Origin: DATJGR01 sp032124855
Lineage (GTDB): Bacteria; Pseudomonadota; Gammaproteobacteria; Pseudomonadales; Azotimanducaceae
Length of the DNA stretch: 19,188 nt
Assembly: GCA_032124855.1 (NCBI GenBank)
Contig: JAQBCT010000330.1
Coordinates: forward strand, 1 to 19,188
Reading direction: 5' to 3'
Numbering within the stretch: the first letter of the stretch is position 1; each line of letters starts with the position of its first letter. Below the pieces are notes generated by a model. It was not told where the DNA came from. It did not search any database and saw only the letters and a list, made by a program, of their open reading frames with translations. Below, one piece after another: positions 7,331 to 15,163 of the stretch. A program made the position numbers and the translations under genes.

Positions 7331-7431
7331 TGCACGGTGCTATCGGATGAAGCGCCGATTATGCGGGGGAATCAGTTGATGTGGAGGGTGTTCGGCGCTT
7401 TGGCGGGCGGTGTCCCCGCGCCTGCCCCCGC

Positions 7432-7454
7432 GTAGTCGGCCTTTGGCCGACTAC
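7432..7454 (-). terminator. Perfect 10-bp hairpin overlapping the nqrF stop codon
   Basis: GTAGTCGGCC (7432-7441), a 3-nt loop and GGCCGACTAC (7445-7454) pair perfectly. The nqrF TAG at 7451-7453 lies inside the stem. There is no T-tract after the hairpin on the minus strand (the next bases are GC-rich), so it is not a classical intrinsic terminator. It could protect the 3' end of the nqr mRNA or act together with Rho; both are inferences. Confidence 0.55.
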
Positions 7455-8680
7455 CCCCCGAAATCGTCGAGGAGGATGTTCTCGGGTTCAACACCCAGGT
7501 CTTCGAGCATCTTCAGCACGGCTGCGATCATCGGCGGGGGCCCGCATAGATAGTATTCACAGTCCTCGGGGTTCGGATGGTCCTTCAGATACTGCTCGAG
7601 GACCACCTGGTGGATGAAGCCTACGTGGCCGGACCAGTTGTCCTCGGGCAGCGGCTCTGACAACGCGATATGCCACTCGAAGTTCGCGTGGTCGCGCGCA
7701 AGGTCGTCGAAATCTTCGACATAGAACATTTCCCGCAGGCTGCGCGCGCCGTACCAGAAGCTCATGGGATAGTCGCATCCGTTACGCTTGAGCTCATCAA
7801 AAATATGCGAACGCAGCGGCGCCATACCAGCCCCGCCACCAATCCAGATCTTCTCGGCCGGGGTCGCCTTGACGAAGAAGTCGCCGTACGGACCGAAGAC
7901 GGTCAGATGGTCGCCGGGTTTTAGATTGAAGGTATAGGACGACATCTTGCCCGGCTGAAAATTGGTGCGCGGTGGCGGAGTGGCGACTCGGATGTTGAAT
8001 TTGAGCACGCCGCGTTCTTCCGGGTAGTTCGCCATCGAGTACGCGCGAATGGTCGGTTCGGTGACTTTGCTGTGGTACTGCCATACATCGAAGCGATCCC
8101 AGTCGCCGCGGAATTGGGGCTCCACATCGATGGTCTTGTAGTCCATCTCGTACGGCGGAATCTCAAGTTGCACGAATCCGCCGGCACGGAAGTCCACCTC
8201 GCGGCCCTGCGGAAGTTTCAACACCAGTTCCTTGATGAAGGTTCCGACATTGTGGTTGGAAATCACCTCGCAATCCCAGCGCTGGACGCCGAATGCATCC
8301 TCCGGGATGTGGATTTTCAGATCCTGCTTCACGGCAACCTGGCACGCCAGGCGCCAGTTCTCGCGAATTTCACCGCGGGTGAAGTGGCCTTCTTCCGTGG
8401 CGAGAATGCTGCCGCCACCTTGATTCACCTGACAGCGGCATTGCCCACACGTGCCGCCGCCGCCGCACGCACTCGATAGAAATACGCCGCGCGCGGCCAG
8501 TGTGCCCAACAATTTTCCGCCGGCGGGTACCGTCACTGCGTGGGCGGGATCGCCGTTGATCTCGATGGCGATATCGCCGCTGCTGACGAGCCTCGATCGC
8601 GCAAACAGAATCACCATCGACAGGAACACAACCGTTCCAGTAAACATGGCGACACTGATCATTATCGTGCTAGCAATCAC
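7451..8680 (-). CDS. nqrF: Na+-translocating NADH:ubiquinone reductase subunit F
   Basis: 409 residues, one more than my recollection of the Vibrio cholerae protein. It is the NADH-oxidising subunit and electron entry point of Na+-NQR. An N-terminal membrane helix spans about residues 8-28. The 2Fe-2S ferredoxin domain has Cys72, Cys78, Cys81 and Cys113 in C-x5-C-x2-C-x31-C spacing. The FAD-binding motif RAYSMAN is at 212-218, followed by the reductase motifs IGGGAGMAPLRSHIF and YYLCGPPPM. The C-terminus LLDDFGG is the usual family ending. The GTG start at 8680 is supported by GAGG with a 7-nt spacer and by family length; the ATG six codons on is less likely. The gap from nqrE is 9 nt. Usually apbE and nqrM follow nqrF, but here the next gene is the MFS pseudogene. 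Confidence 0.98.
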   Translation of the reverse strand: MIASTIMISVAMFTGTVVFLSMVILFARSRLVSSGDIAIEINGDPAHAVTVPAGGKLLGTLAARGVFLSSACGGGGTCGQCRCQVNQGGGSILATEEGHFTRGEIRENWRLACQVAVKQDLKIHIPEDAFGVQRWDCEVISNHNVGTFIKELVLKLPQGREVDFRAGGFVQLEIPPYEMDYKTIDVEPQFRGDWDRFDVWQYHSKVTEPTIRAYSMANYPEERGVLKFNIRVATPPPRTNFQPGKMSSYTFNLKPGDHLTVFGPYGDFFVKATPAEKIWIGGGAGMAPLRSHIFDELKRNGCDYPMSFWYGARSLREMFYVEDFDDLARDHANFEWHIALSEPLPEDNWSGHVGFIHQVVLEQYLKDHPNPEDCEYYLCGPPPMIAAVLKMLEDLGVEPENILLDDFGG

Positions 8681-8689
8681 GCGCGTACC

Positions 8690-9301
8690 TCAAAGAACGA
8701 TGCCGCCAAACGACATGAAACACAGCGAGATGAGACCCACGGAAATGAATGTGATACCCAATCCGCGCAAGCCTTCGGGGACATCGCTGTACTTCAATTT
8801 CTCCCGCACCCCGGCAAGCGCAGTGATGGCAAATGCCCAGCCAACGCCCGCTCCCAATCCGAACACAGTGCTCTCACCGAATGTGTAGTCGCGTTCCACC
8901 ATGAACAGCACCGCGCCGAGGATGGCGCAGTTCACCGTGATTAGCGGCAGGTAGATGCCGAGCGCGTTGTAGAGAACGGGCACGTATTTATCGAGGATCA
9001 TTTCCAGAATCTGGACGATGGCCGCGATGACGCCGATGTAGGACAGATAGCCAAGAAAACTCAGATCCACATCCGGCAGACCGGCCCAGGACAGTGCGCC
9101 TTCGCGCAGCAGATGGTTGTAGATCAAATTGTTGACCGGCGTCGTGATGGCCAATACCACCGTCACGGCAATGCCCAGTCCCAGCGCCGTTTCAATCTTC
9201 TTCGAGATGGCGATGAACGTACACATCCCGAGGAAAAATGTCAGCGCCATGTTCTCGATGAACACCGCTCGAATGAACAACCCCAAGTAATGCTCCAACA
9301 T
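8690..9301 (-). CDS. nqrE: Na+-translocating NADH:ubiquinone reductase subunit E
   Basis: 203 residues, integral membrane, about six hydrophobic helices, homologous to RnfA and to the partner subunit NqrD. Signature segments are FIENMALTFFLGMC near residues 14-27 and LITVNCAILGAVLF near 120-133. Cys27 and Cys125 match the cysteines that, with two from NqrD, hold the intramembrane 2Fe-2S cluster in solved Na+-NQR structures. The ATG at 9301 directly abuts the nqrD stop. A perfect AGGAGG (9310-9315) inside the end of nqrD is placed 8 nt before it. Confidence 0.98.
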   Translation of the reverse strand: MLEHYLGLFIRAVFIENMALTFFLGMCTFIAISKKIETALGLGIAVTVVLAITTPVNNLIYNHLLREGALSWAGLPDVDLSFLGYLSYIGVIAAIVQILEMILDKYVPVLYNALGIYLPLITVNCAILGAVLFMVERDYTFGESTVFGLGAGVGWAFAITALAGVREKLKYSDVPEGLRGLGITFISVGLISLCFMSFGGIVL

Positions 9302-9964
9302 CTAGAGCGCCTCCTGGTACTGGGTGTTGGGCGCAATCTTGTAGTCGGCGGTCTCAACCTGCTTAGGTTTCCACGCGCGCAATGCCCAGATGAACAGGCC
9401 AATGATGAAGAACGCGCTGGGCGCCAGCAGCATCAGGCCGTTAGCGGGGTACCAGCCGCCGTGCGGGACCGTCTTCATGAGTTCAAATCCGAACAACGTG
9501 CCCGACCCCAGTGGTTCTCGGATCAAGGCGACCGCCACCAGCATGGCGCTGTAGCCCAGTCCGTTGCCGATCCCGTCAACGAACGACAGCCATGGCCCAT
9601 TCTGCATCGCGAATGCTTCGGCCCGCCCCATCACAATACAGTTGGTGATGATCAACCCGACGAATACCGACAGCTTCTTGCTGATGTCGAATGCATAGGC
9701 CTGCAGTACCTGGTCGACGACGATGACGAGCGACGCGATGATCGTCATCTGCACGATCATGCGGATGCTGCTGGGGCAGCGGTTACGCACCAGCGAAATG
9801 GCGGCGCTGGAACAGCCAGTGACGACGGTGACGGCAACCGCCATCACCAGCGTGGTGGACATATTGATCGTCACTGCAAGCGCAGAGCAGATGCCCAGCA
9901 CCTGCAATGCAATCGGATTGTTGTTGAACAGTGGATCCAACAGAATTTCTCTCTGGGTAGCCAT
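9302..9964 (-). CDS. nqrD: Na+-translocating NADH:ubiquinone reductase subunit D
   Basis: 220 residues, integral membrane, homologous to RnfE. Visible family segments are NNNPIALQVLGICSALAVT (residues 14-32), SIRMIVQMTIIASLVIVVDQ and GLIITNCIVMGRAEAFAMQN. Cys26 and Cys109 correspond to the NqrD ligands of the intramembrane 2Fe-2S cluster shared with NqrE. The ATG overlaps the nqrC stop by one base (TAATG). A perfect AGGAGG (9972-9977) lies 7 nt upstream, within nqrC. Confidence 0.98.
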   Translation of the reverse strand: MATQREILLDPLFNNNPIALQVLGICSALAVTINMSTTLVMAVAVTVVTGCSSAAISLVRNRCPSSIRMIVQMTIIASLVIVVDQVLQAYAFDISKKLSVFVGLIITNCIVMGRAEAFAMQNGPWLSFVDGIGNGLGYSAMLVAVALIREPLGSGTLFGFELMKTVPHGGWYPANGLMLLAPSAFFIIGLFIWALRAWKPKQVETADYKIAPNTQYQEAL

Positions 9965-10764
9965 TACGCGGCCTCCTGCAGCTTATGCAAAAACGGTCCG
10001 TAGCCGAGATCGCCAGTCCAAAACCGAATCAGGTTGCGCACGCCGCGCGTCGTCAGCGTTGCACCCGAGAGCGCATCTACTTCGTGGGCGGCGGCCGGCG
10101 ACTCGGGCGGCGAACGTGTCTTGACGAGTTCGATGGCAGGATTGCCGTTCTTGTCAAACGCCTGCACGCCCGGCCAGAGTGCTTTCCAGCGTGGATTGTC
10201 TACCTCTCCTCCAAGGCCGGGCGTCTCCTTCTGATCGTAGAACCCGAGCCCGGCAACCGTGTGCAGATCGCCTTCGAGCGCAAGGTATCCGTACAGCGTG
10301 CCCCACAGTCCGTAGCCGCGCACCGGAACGACGACTCTCTCGAGCCCGCCATTTTCGTCCCGTAGCAGATACACCAGTCCATAGCGTTCGCGCATTACGA
10401 TGGTGGCGATATCTTCTTCGCTCGTCAGGTGGCGTGACATCGCAGGATCGCGCGTGGCCCGGCTCACCTGGTAGGTGGCGGGATCAACGGCGTCGGTAAA
10501 TTCACCGGTATCCAGATCCACCGCACGCACTTCGAATTGCTCGAATAGTTCATCGACACCGCGACCTTGCGCATCCTGCGCCGCGCCGAATGGCAGCAGC
10601 CCTGCCGCCCACAGAATATTCTCTTTCCGATCGAGCGCGCGGTTGGCGGCCTGGGTAGGCTTCAGCGCGACGGCAGCACCTGCAACGACGATCGAACACA
10701 CCAGGCAAACAGCAATCGAGACGAACAGTACGTTACCGATGCCTTCCTTATTGTAGTTGGGCAC
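9964..10764 (-). CDS. nqrC: Na+-translocating NADH:ubiquinone reductase subunit C
   Basis: 266 residues with one N-terminal membrane helix (about residues 11-34) and a periplasmic FMN-binding domain. The flavinylation motif is DALSGATLT (230-238), with Thr236 the expected site of covalent FMN attachment by ApbE. GLWGTLYGYLALEGD and LGFYDQKETPGLGGEV are typical of the NqrC/RnfG family. The start is a GTG at 10764, preceded by CGGAGG with a spacer of about 7 nt. It lies 17 nt inside nqrB, so translation is probably coupled. Confidence 0.98.
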   Translation of the reverse strand: MPNYNKEGIGNVLFVSIAVCLVCSIVVAGAAVALKPTQAANRALDRKENILWAAGLLPFGAAQDAQGRGVDELFEQFEVRAVDLDTGEFTDAVDPATYQVSRATRDPAMSRHLTSEEDIATIVMRERYGLVYLLRDENGGLERVVVPVRGYGLWGTLYGYLALEGDLHTVAGLGFYDQKETPGLGGEVDNPRWKALWPGVQAFDKNGNPAIELVKTRSPPESPAAAHEVDALSGATLTTRGVRNLIRFWTGDLGYGPFLHKLQEAA

Positions 10765-11944
10765 GGGCGAGCCTCCGCTTCACGTTTGCCTGTACCACCA
10801 TATGATCGATGAGCGGCGCAAACAGATTGCCAAAGAGAATGGCCAGCATCATGCCTTCCGGAAACGCAGGATTGATCACGCGAATCAGTCCGCACATGAC
10901 GCCGATCAAGGCGCCGTAGAACCAGCGACCCTTGTTGGTCATCGCCGCTGACACCGGATCCGTGGCCATGAACACCGTACCGAACGCAAATCCGCCGAGA
11001 ACCAGATGCCATTGCAGTGGCATTGCAAACATCGGATTGCTGTCCGAGCCAACGGCATTGAACAGCAGTACCACTGCGGCCAGTCCCACCACGACACCAC
11101 CCATGATCCGCCACGAGGCGATTCGTGTTGCCAGCAGAATCGCTGCTGCAATCAGGATGGCCAGCGTCGACGTTTCACCGAGGGAGCCCGGCAAGTTGCC
11201 AATGAACGAATGCATCCAGTCGACGCCATAGTCATTGCCGAGGGCGGCGTTGCCCAATGGCGTCGCCCGCGTGTAGCCATCCACCGCGACCCACACGCGG
11301 TCGCCAGACATGTATGCGGGATACGCGAAGTAGAGAAAGGCACGGCCCGTGAGAGCGGGGTTCAAGAAATTCTTGCCGGTGCCGCCGAATACTTCCTTAC
11401 CGATGACAACTCCGAAGATCACACCGAGTGCGGCCATCCACAGCGGAATCGACGGCGGCAGCGTGAGGGTGAACAGAATGCTGGTGACGAAGAATCCTTC
11501 GTTGATCTCGTGTCCACGCTTGGACGCAAATATTCCTTCAAAGACAATCCCGGCCGCGAAAACGACGATATAGAGGGGAATGAAATAGGCCAGTCCGTGC
11601 AGGGCGCAATCCCAGATGCTGTTCGGGTCGTAGCTGATCAGCCCGTTGAGAATCCAGCCGCGCCAGTTGGTCACTTCAGTTTGACCCAGCGCCTGCATCG
11701 CCTCGTTAGCCTGCAGGCCTGCGAAATACGCGCCCGCCAGACCGGGGATGAACGCGCACATCCACACGGTAATCATAATGCGCTTCAGATCCAGGCCATC
11801 GCGCACATGGGACGGCCCGGATGTGACATGGCCCGGCGTATACAGCGCGGTATCGATCGCCTCATAGAACGGATACAGCGGCGCGAGCTTGCGGCCCCTG
11901 TCAAACAGCGGTGCGATCGAATCCATCAAGCTGCGTAGATTCAT
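10748..11944 (-). CDS. nqrB: Na+-translocating NADH:ubiquinone reductase subunit B
   Basis: 398 residues, polytopic membrane protein (about ten helices), homologous to RnfD. It carries a covalent FMN and riboflavin and forms part of the Na+ channel. Family segments include INEGFFVTSILFTLTLPP, GKEVFGGTGKNFLNPALTGR (183-201), FAFGTVFMATDPVSA (319-333) and INPAFPEGMMLAILFGNLFA. The expected flavinylation site reads DGYTRATPL (222-230), with Thr228 the acceptor. The residue before AT is Arg226, where the consensus D-x-x-[ST]-G-A-T has Gly. The ATG at 11944 follows AAGGAGGG by about 10 nt and lies 6 nt after the nqrA stop. Confidence 0.98.
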   Translation of the reverse strand: MNLRSLMDSIAPLFDRGRKLAPLYPFYEAIDTALYTPGHVTSGPSHVRDGLDLKRIMITVWMCAFIPGLAGAYFAGLQANEAMQALGQTEVTNWRGWILNGLISYDPNSIWDCALHGLAYFIPLYIVVFAAGIVFEGIFASKRGHEINEGFFVTSILFTLTLPPSIPLWMAALGVIFGVVIGKEVFGGTGKNFLNPALTGRAFLYFAYPAYMSGDRVWVAVDGYTRATPLGNAALGNDYGVDWMHSFIGNLPGSLGETSTLAILIAAAILLATRIASWRIMGGVVVGLAAVVLLFNAVGSDSNPMFAMPLQWHLVLGGFAFGTVFMATDPVSAAMTNKGRWFYGALIGVMCGLIRVINPAFPEGMMLAILFGNLFAPLIDHMVVQANVKRRLARAQLQ

Positions 11945-11950
11945 CGCGGC

Positions 11951-13294
11951 TCAGCCCTCCTTCTCGATCAAAGACAGCAGGTCGCGAAGCACAGGGCCGT
12001 ATTCGTACTTCGACGGACAGGCATACGTGCACAGCGCGAGGTCTTCTTCGTCCAGCTCGAGACAGCCCAGATCGATGGCGCTCTGCACATCACCCACCAG
12101 CAGCGCGCGCAATAACTGTGTGGCCAAAATGTCGAGCGGCATGACGCGTTCGTACGTCCCGATCGGAACCATGCCGCGCGGGCTGCCGTTGGTAGTCGTG
12201 CTGAACGAAATCTGTTTGGGTCTGAGCCACCCGCTGAGATAAATGGGGAAAACGGAATGGCGATCCAAGCCGGGGGAGAGATAGCCCAACAGACGACGCG
12301 TCGTATCCTCTGGCAACACGGAGATTTGCTGGTGGTAGCGGCCGAGAAATGCTTCAGCGCCGCGCGCGGCGCGGCCGGCCAGCACCGACCCGGAGATCAC
12401 GCGTTGCGCGCCCGGATGCAGTTCGCCGGCTGTCAGTTCCTGCGTGGACGCGCCCAGCACCGTGCGCAACAACCGCGGCTTGACCACGCCCGGGCCGCCT
12501 AACGCGATCACCCGTTCACAATTCAATTGCCCGGTTTGAAACAGCCGCCCGATGGCGATCACGTCTGCATAGCCCACCTGCCATACCACGCGGTTTGCGG
12601 CGACCGGTTCAAGAAAGTGAATATGCGTCCCAGCCAGGCCAGCGGGATGGGGCCCGGCGAACTGCTCCACAACTACCTTCGAATCGCTTCCGCGCGGCAG
12701 TTCGGCGCCCGGCGCGCAGCACAGATACACGCGCCCCTCAGTCAGCTTGGCCACCACATCCATACCGGTCGCAAATGCATCGGCTGCGTCGCAGATGACG
12801 ACCGCCGGATCGCCGGCCAAGGGGTTGGTGTCGATCGCGGTGACAAATAGCGCGTGCGGCTTCGCATCGAGCGCTGGGATGCGGCTGAAGGGCCGCGTGC
12901 GCAGTGCCGTCCACAAGCCCGAGGCAACCAGATTCGCCACGACGTCCGCGCGCGACAGCGTGGCAATTGCGCGGGGTTCGTAGGCCGTGAATTGTTCGGA
13001 CTCGTCACCCTCGACATCGATGACGACGCTCAGCAGCGCACGTTTGGCGCCGCGATTGATTGTCGCAACCCGCCCGCCCGCTGGCGATGTGAACCGCACA
13101 CCCGGGGTTTTCTTGTCGGTGAACAATACCTGTCCGCGCTTGACTTGCTCGCGCTCGCGCACCGCCATAGTCGGCTTCATGCCGATGTAGTCATTGCCAA
13201 GAATCGCCACGCTACGCACGGCCCGCGCATCATCGATCAACGCCACCGGCGCGCCGCCGATCGGCAAATCGAGACCCCTCTTTATCCTGATCAT
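11951..13294 (-). CDS. nqrA: Na+-translocating NADH:ubiquinone reductase subunit A
   Basis: 447 residues, peripheral cytoplasmic subunit and first gene of the nqr operon. It starts MIRIKRGLDLPIGG, the usual NqrA opening. GNDYIGMKPTMAVREREQV, KTPGVRFTSPAGGRVATINR and TAIDTNPLAGDP (about 170-181) are characteristic. The C-terminus contains LELDEEDLALCTYACPSKYE, resembling the CxxxCPxKxx stretch of RnfC-like proteins without its Fe-S set. I chose the ATG at 13294 rather than one 20 codons upstream because homology starts exactly there. An AAGGA about 12 nt upstream is a loose ribosome-binding site. Bases 13295-13553 form the leader. Confidence 0.98.
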   Translation of the reverse strand: MIRIKRGLDLPIGGAPVALIDDARAVRSVAILGNDYIGMKPTMAVREREQVKRGQVLFTDKKTPGVRFTSPAGGRVATINRGAKRALLSVVIDVEGDESEQFTAYEPRAIATLSRADVVANLVASGLWTALRTRPFSRIPALDAKPHALFVTAIDTNPLAGDPAVVICDAADAFATGMDVVAKLTEGRVYLCCAPGAELPRGSDSKVVVEQFAGPHPAGLAGTHIHFLEPVAANRVVWQVGYADVIAIGRLFQTGQLNCERVIALGGPGVVKPRLLRTVLGASTQELTAGELHPGAQRVISGSVLAGRAARGAEAFLGRYHQQISVLPEDTTRRLLGYLSPGLDRHSVFPIYLSGWLRPKQISFSTTTNGSPRGMVPIGTYERVMPLDILATQLLRALLVGDVQSAIDLGCLELDEEDLALCTYACPSKYEYGPVLRDLLSLIEKEG

Positions 13295-13480
13295 TGAGGC
13301 AGCGGATCCTTGGACGTGCGCGCGACCGTCACCACAGCGATGTCGAGCGAGCATTTGACGTTGTACTTCACTTTGCCGCGGTGCTTCCCTGTCGCGCTGT
13401 CGATGTCCAGATCATCGGATGCTCGAAACGGAACGGTTCGAAGCGATATACGGCAGCGGGCACGGCCGCGAGCCGCGGTG

Positions 13481-13509
13481 ATTATAGTGACGCGAGGATG
13501 GTTATGCTA
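13481..13509 (-). promoter_or_regulatory. Candidate promoter for the nqr operon
   Basis: The minus strand carries a perfect TATAAT at 13481-13486. The hexamer 17 bp upstream (13504-13509, TAGCAT) is a poor -35 match, so the promoter would be activator-dependent or weak. Transcription would begin near 13474 and leave a leader of about 180 nt before nqrA. The position between GAPDH and nqrA fits an independent nqr transcript. Assigned from pattern only. Confidence 0.4.
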
Positions 13510-13553
13510 CGTGCGGGCATCGCATATCCCCAGGCCGCAATGCAATGCGTACG

Positions 13554-15026
13554 TCAACCGAATCCGATATCAGCGACGTTGCTGGGAATGAGCGGATATT
13601 GGATTCCTGCCCACTTCTGCACCACCCGAACCACCTGGCAGGCGTAGCCGTATTCGTTGTCGTACCAGACATAGACCACGGCGCGATTGTCCATCACGAT
13701 CGTGGCGCCCGCATCGACGATACAGGCATGCCTGTTGCCCACGAAGTCGGATGACACAACCTCCGGGGAGTTGGTGTAGTCGATCTGCCGCTGCAGCGGC
13801 GAGTACAGTGACGCATCGCGCAGATAGCCATTCACCTCTTCGATTGAAGTGTTGCGCGACAACGTAAGATTCAGAATCGCCAGCGACACATCCGGCGTGG
13901 GCACGCGTATGGAGTTGGCCGTGAGCTTGCCGTCTAGTTCAGGCAGCAGATCCGTAATTGCCGACGATGCGCCTGTCTCGGTGATGACGAGATTCAAGGG
14001 CGCGCTGCGGCCACGCCGGCTTTTGTTGTGGTAGTTGTCTGTGAGGTTCTGATCAGGCGTATAAGAATGCACGGTTTCGATGTGGCCATGCTCAATCGCG
14101 AACTTGTCGTTCATCGCTTTGAGAATCGGCACGATCGCGTTCGTGGTGCACGACGCGGCCCCCAGGATACGATCATCCGGAGACAACGCCGTCGAATTGA
14201 TCCCCGAAACAATATTCTTGATCGGGCGCTTGGCGGGTGCGGTGACCAACACGCGCGCCACACCCTTTGATTTCAGATGTTCAGCCAGGCCCTTTTCATC
14301 ACGCCAGGCGCCCGTGTTGTCGATCACGATGGCGTCGGATATGCCAAAGCGCTCGTAGTCGACCTGCGCCGGCGACTTCGCGTAGATCACCTGGATCACA
14401 TTGCCGTTGCCGACGATGCAGTCGTGTTCTTCGTCGATGCGAATCGTGCCCTTGAAGGAGCCGTGCACCGAATCGCGCCGCAACAGGCTGGCGCGTTTGA
14501 CCAGATCATCCTTTCCCGAGCCGCGTACGACGATGGCACGCAGGCGTAACTGCTGCCCGCCACCCGTCTTTTCGATCAACAACCGCGCCAGCAGTCGACC
14601 GATGCGTCCGAAGCCGTAAAGCACTACATCCTGTGGCTTCGCCAGCGGTGGCACATGCCGGCCAATCACCTCCACACAGGCCTGTTTGACAAAATCCAGC
14701 GGCGTCGTGCCGTTGCCGGCGCTCTCTAACATGTACTGCGATGCGAGCTTGCCAACGTCGATGTGTGACGGGCCGAGGTCGATCTCGGACAGGGCCTTGA
14801 TGATGGGGTAGCTCTCGAATTCCGAGAGCTCATTGTTGGCAATCTGACGCACGTAGCGATGCGTCTTCATGATATTGGTGACGCTTTCGTTGTGCAGGGC
14901 GCGACCGTAGCAATAGGTAACGACATTGCGACGGTATAACGTTCCGATCAACGGAATCATCGCCTCCGCCAGCGCCTCTCGCTCCTTCCAGTCCGGGAAA
15001 TAGTCGTCAAGGCTCGGTAATGCCAC
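13554..15026 (-). CDS. gap: Glyceraldehyde-3-phosphate dehydrogenase, long form (490 aa)
   Basis: Catalyses oxidative phosphorylation of glyceraldehyde-3-phosphate with NAD(P)+. The normal GAPDH core begins near residue 133, with the Rossmann motif VVLYGFGRIGR (134-144). The active-site ASCTTNAIVP has Cys293, and His320 lies in ETVHSYTPDQ. VWYDNEYGYACQVVRVV near the end is canonical. Before the core lies a ~130-residue extension that includes EREALAEAMIPLIGTLYRR and NELSEFESYPIIKALSE. This is the hallmark of the long GAPDH of Pseudomonas and Shewanella, and a long GAPDH close to nqrA is, as I recall, also found in Pseudomonas. The cofactor preference is not settled by the sequence. The GTG start at 15026 is supported by GAGG with a 7-nt spacer. 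It is 259 nt upstream of nqrA and 137 nt downstream of korB. Confidence 0.95.
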   Translation of the reverse strand: MALPSLDDYFPDWKEREALAEAMIPLIGTLYRRNVVTYCYGRALHNESVTNIMKTHRYVRQIANNELSEFESYPIIKALSEIDLGPSHIDVGKLASQYMLESAGNGTTPLDFVKQACVEVIGRHVPPLAKPQDVVLYGFGRIGRLLARLLIEKTGGGQQLRLRAIVVRGSGKDDLVKRASLLRRDSVHGSFKGTIRIDEEHDCIVGNGNVIQVIYAKSPAQVDYERFGISDAIVIDNTGAWRDEKGLAEHLKSKGVARVLVTAPAKRPIKNIVSGINSTALSPDDRILGAASCTTNAIVPILKAMNDKFAIEHGHIETVHSYTPDQNLTDNYHNKSRRGRSAPLNLVITETGASSAITDLLPELDGKLTANSIRVPTPDVSLAILNLTLSRNTSIEEVNGYLRDASLYSPLQRQIDYTNSPEVVSSDFVGNRHACIVDAGATIVMDNRAVVYVWYDNEYGYACQVVRVVQKWAGIQYPLIPSNVADIGFG

Positions 15027-15063
15027 TATCCATCCTCATCGCTGGTGGGCCAAACGGGCGCAC

Positions 15064-15069
15064 ATTATC
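15064..15069 (-). promoter_or_regulatory. Candidate -10 box of the GAPDH gene
   Basis: GATAAT on the minus strand matches five of six -10 consensus bases, about 38 nt upstream of the GTG start. TTG-containing hexamers lie 16-19 bp further upstream (TTGCAG, TTGTTG), but neither is a strong -35. It is the best promoter candidate in the 137-nt gap after korB. Confidence 0.3.
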
Positions 15070-15163
15070 GAAATAGCCTGCCGCCCTGCAACAAAGGTAG
15101 CTTGAAACGCAGCGCGGCGGGTGAAGCGTTGTAAAGCGAACGTCGGCCCTGAGCGAAGGAGAA

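Noticed and set aside
9113..10003. Plus-strand open frame opposite nqrE and nqrD
   Set aside because: The product is a low-complexity hydrophilic sequence rich in Arg, His, Asp and Gln that mirrors hydrophobic nqrD/nqrE codons. It has no family motif.
11006..11938. Plus-strand open frame opposite nqrB
   Set aside because: Same pattern of a hydrophilic shadow of a membrane protein gene; nqrB on the minus strand is certain.
15027..15163. Small gene or terminator between korB and GAPDH
   Set aside because: I saw no convincing start with ribosome-binding site and no hairpin with T-tract; only a candidate -10 box stands out.
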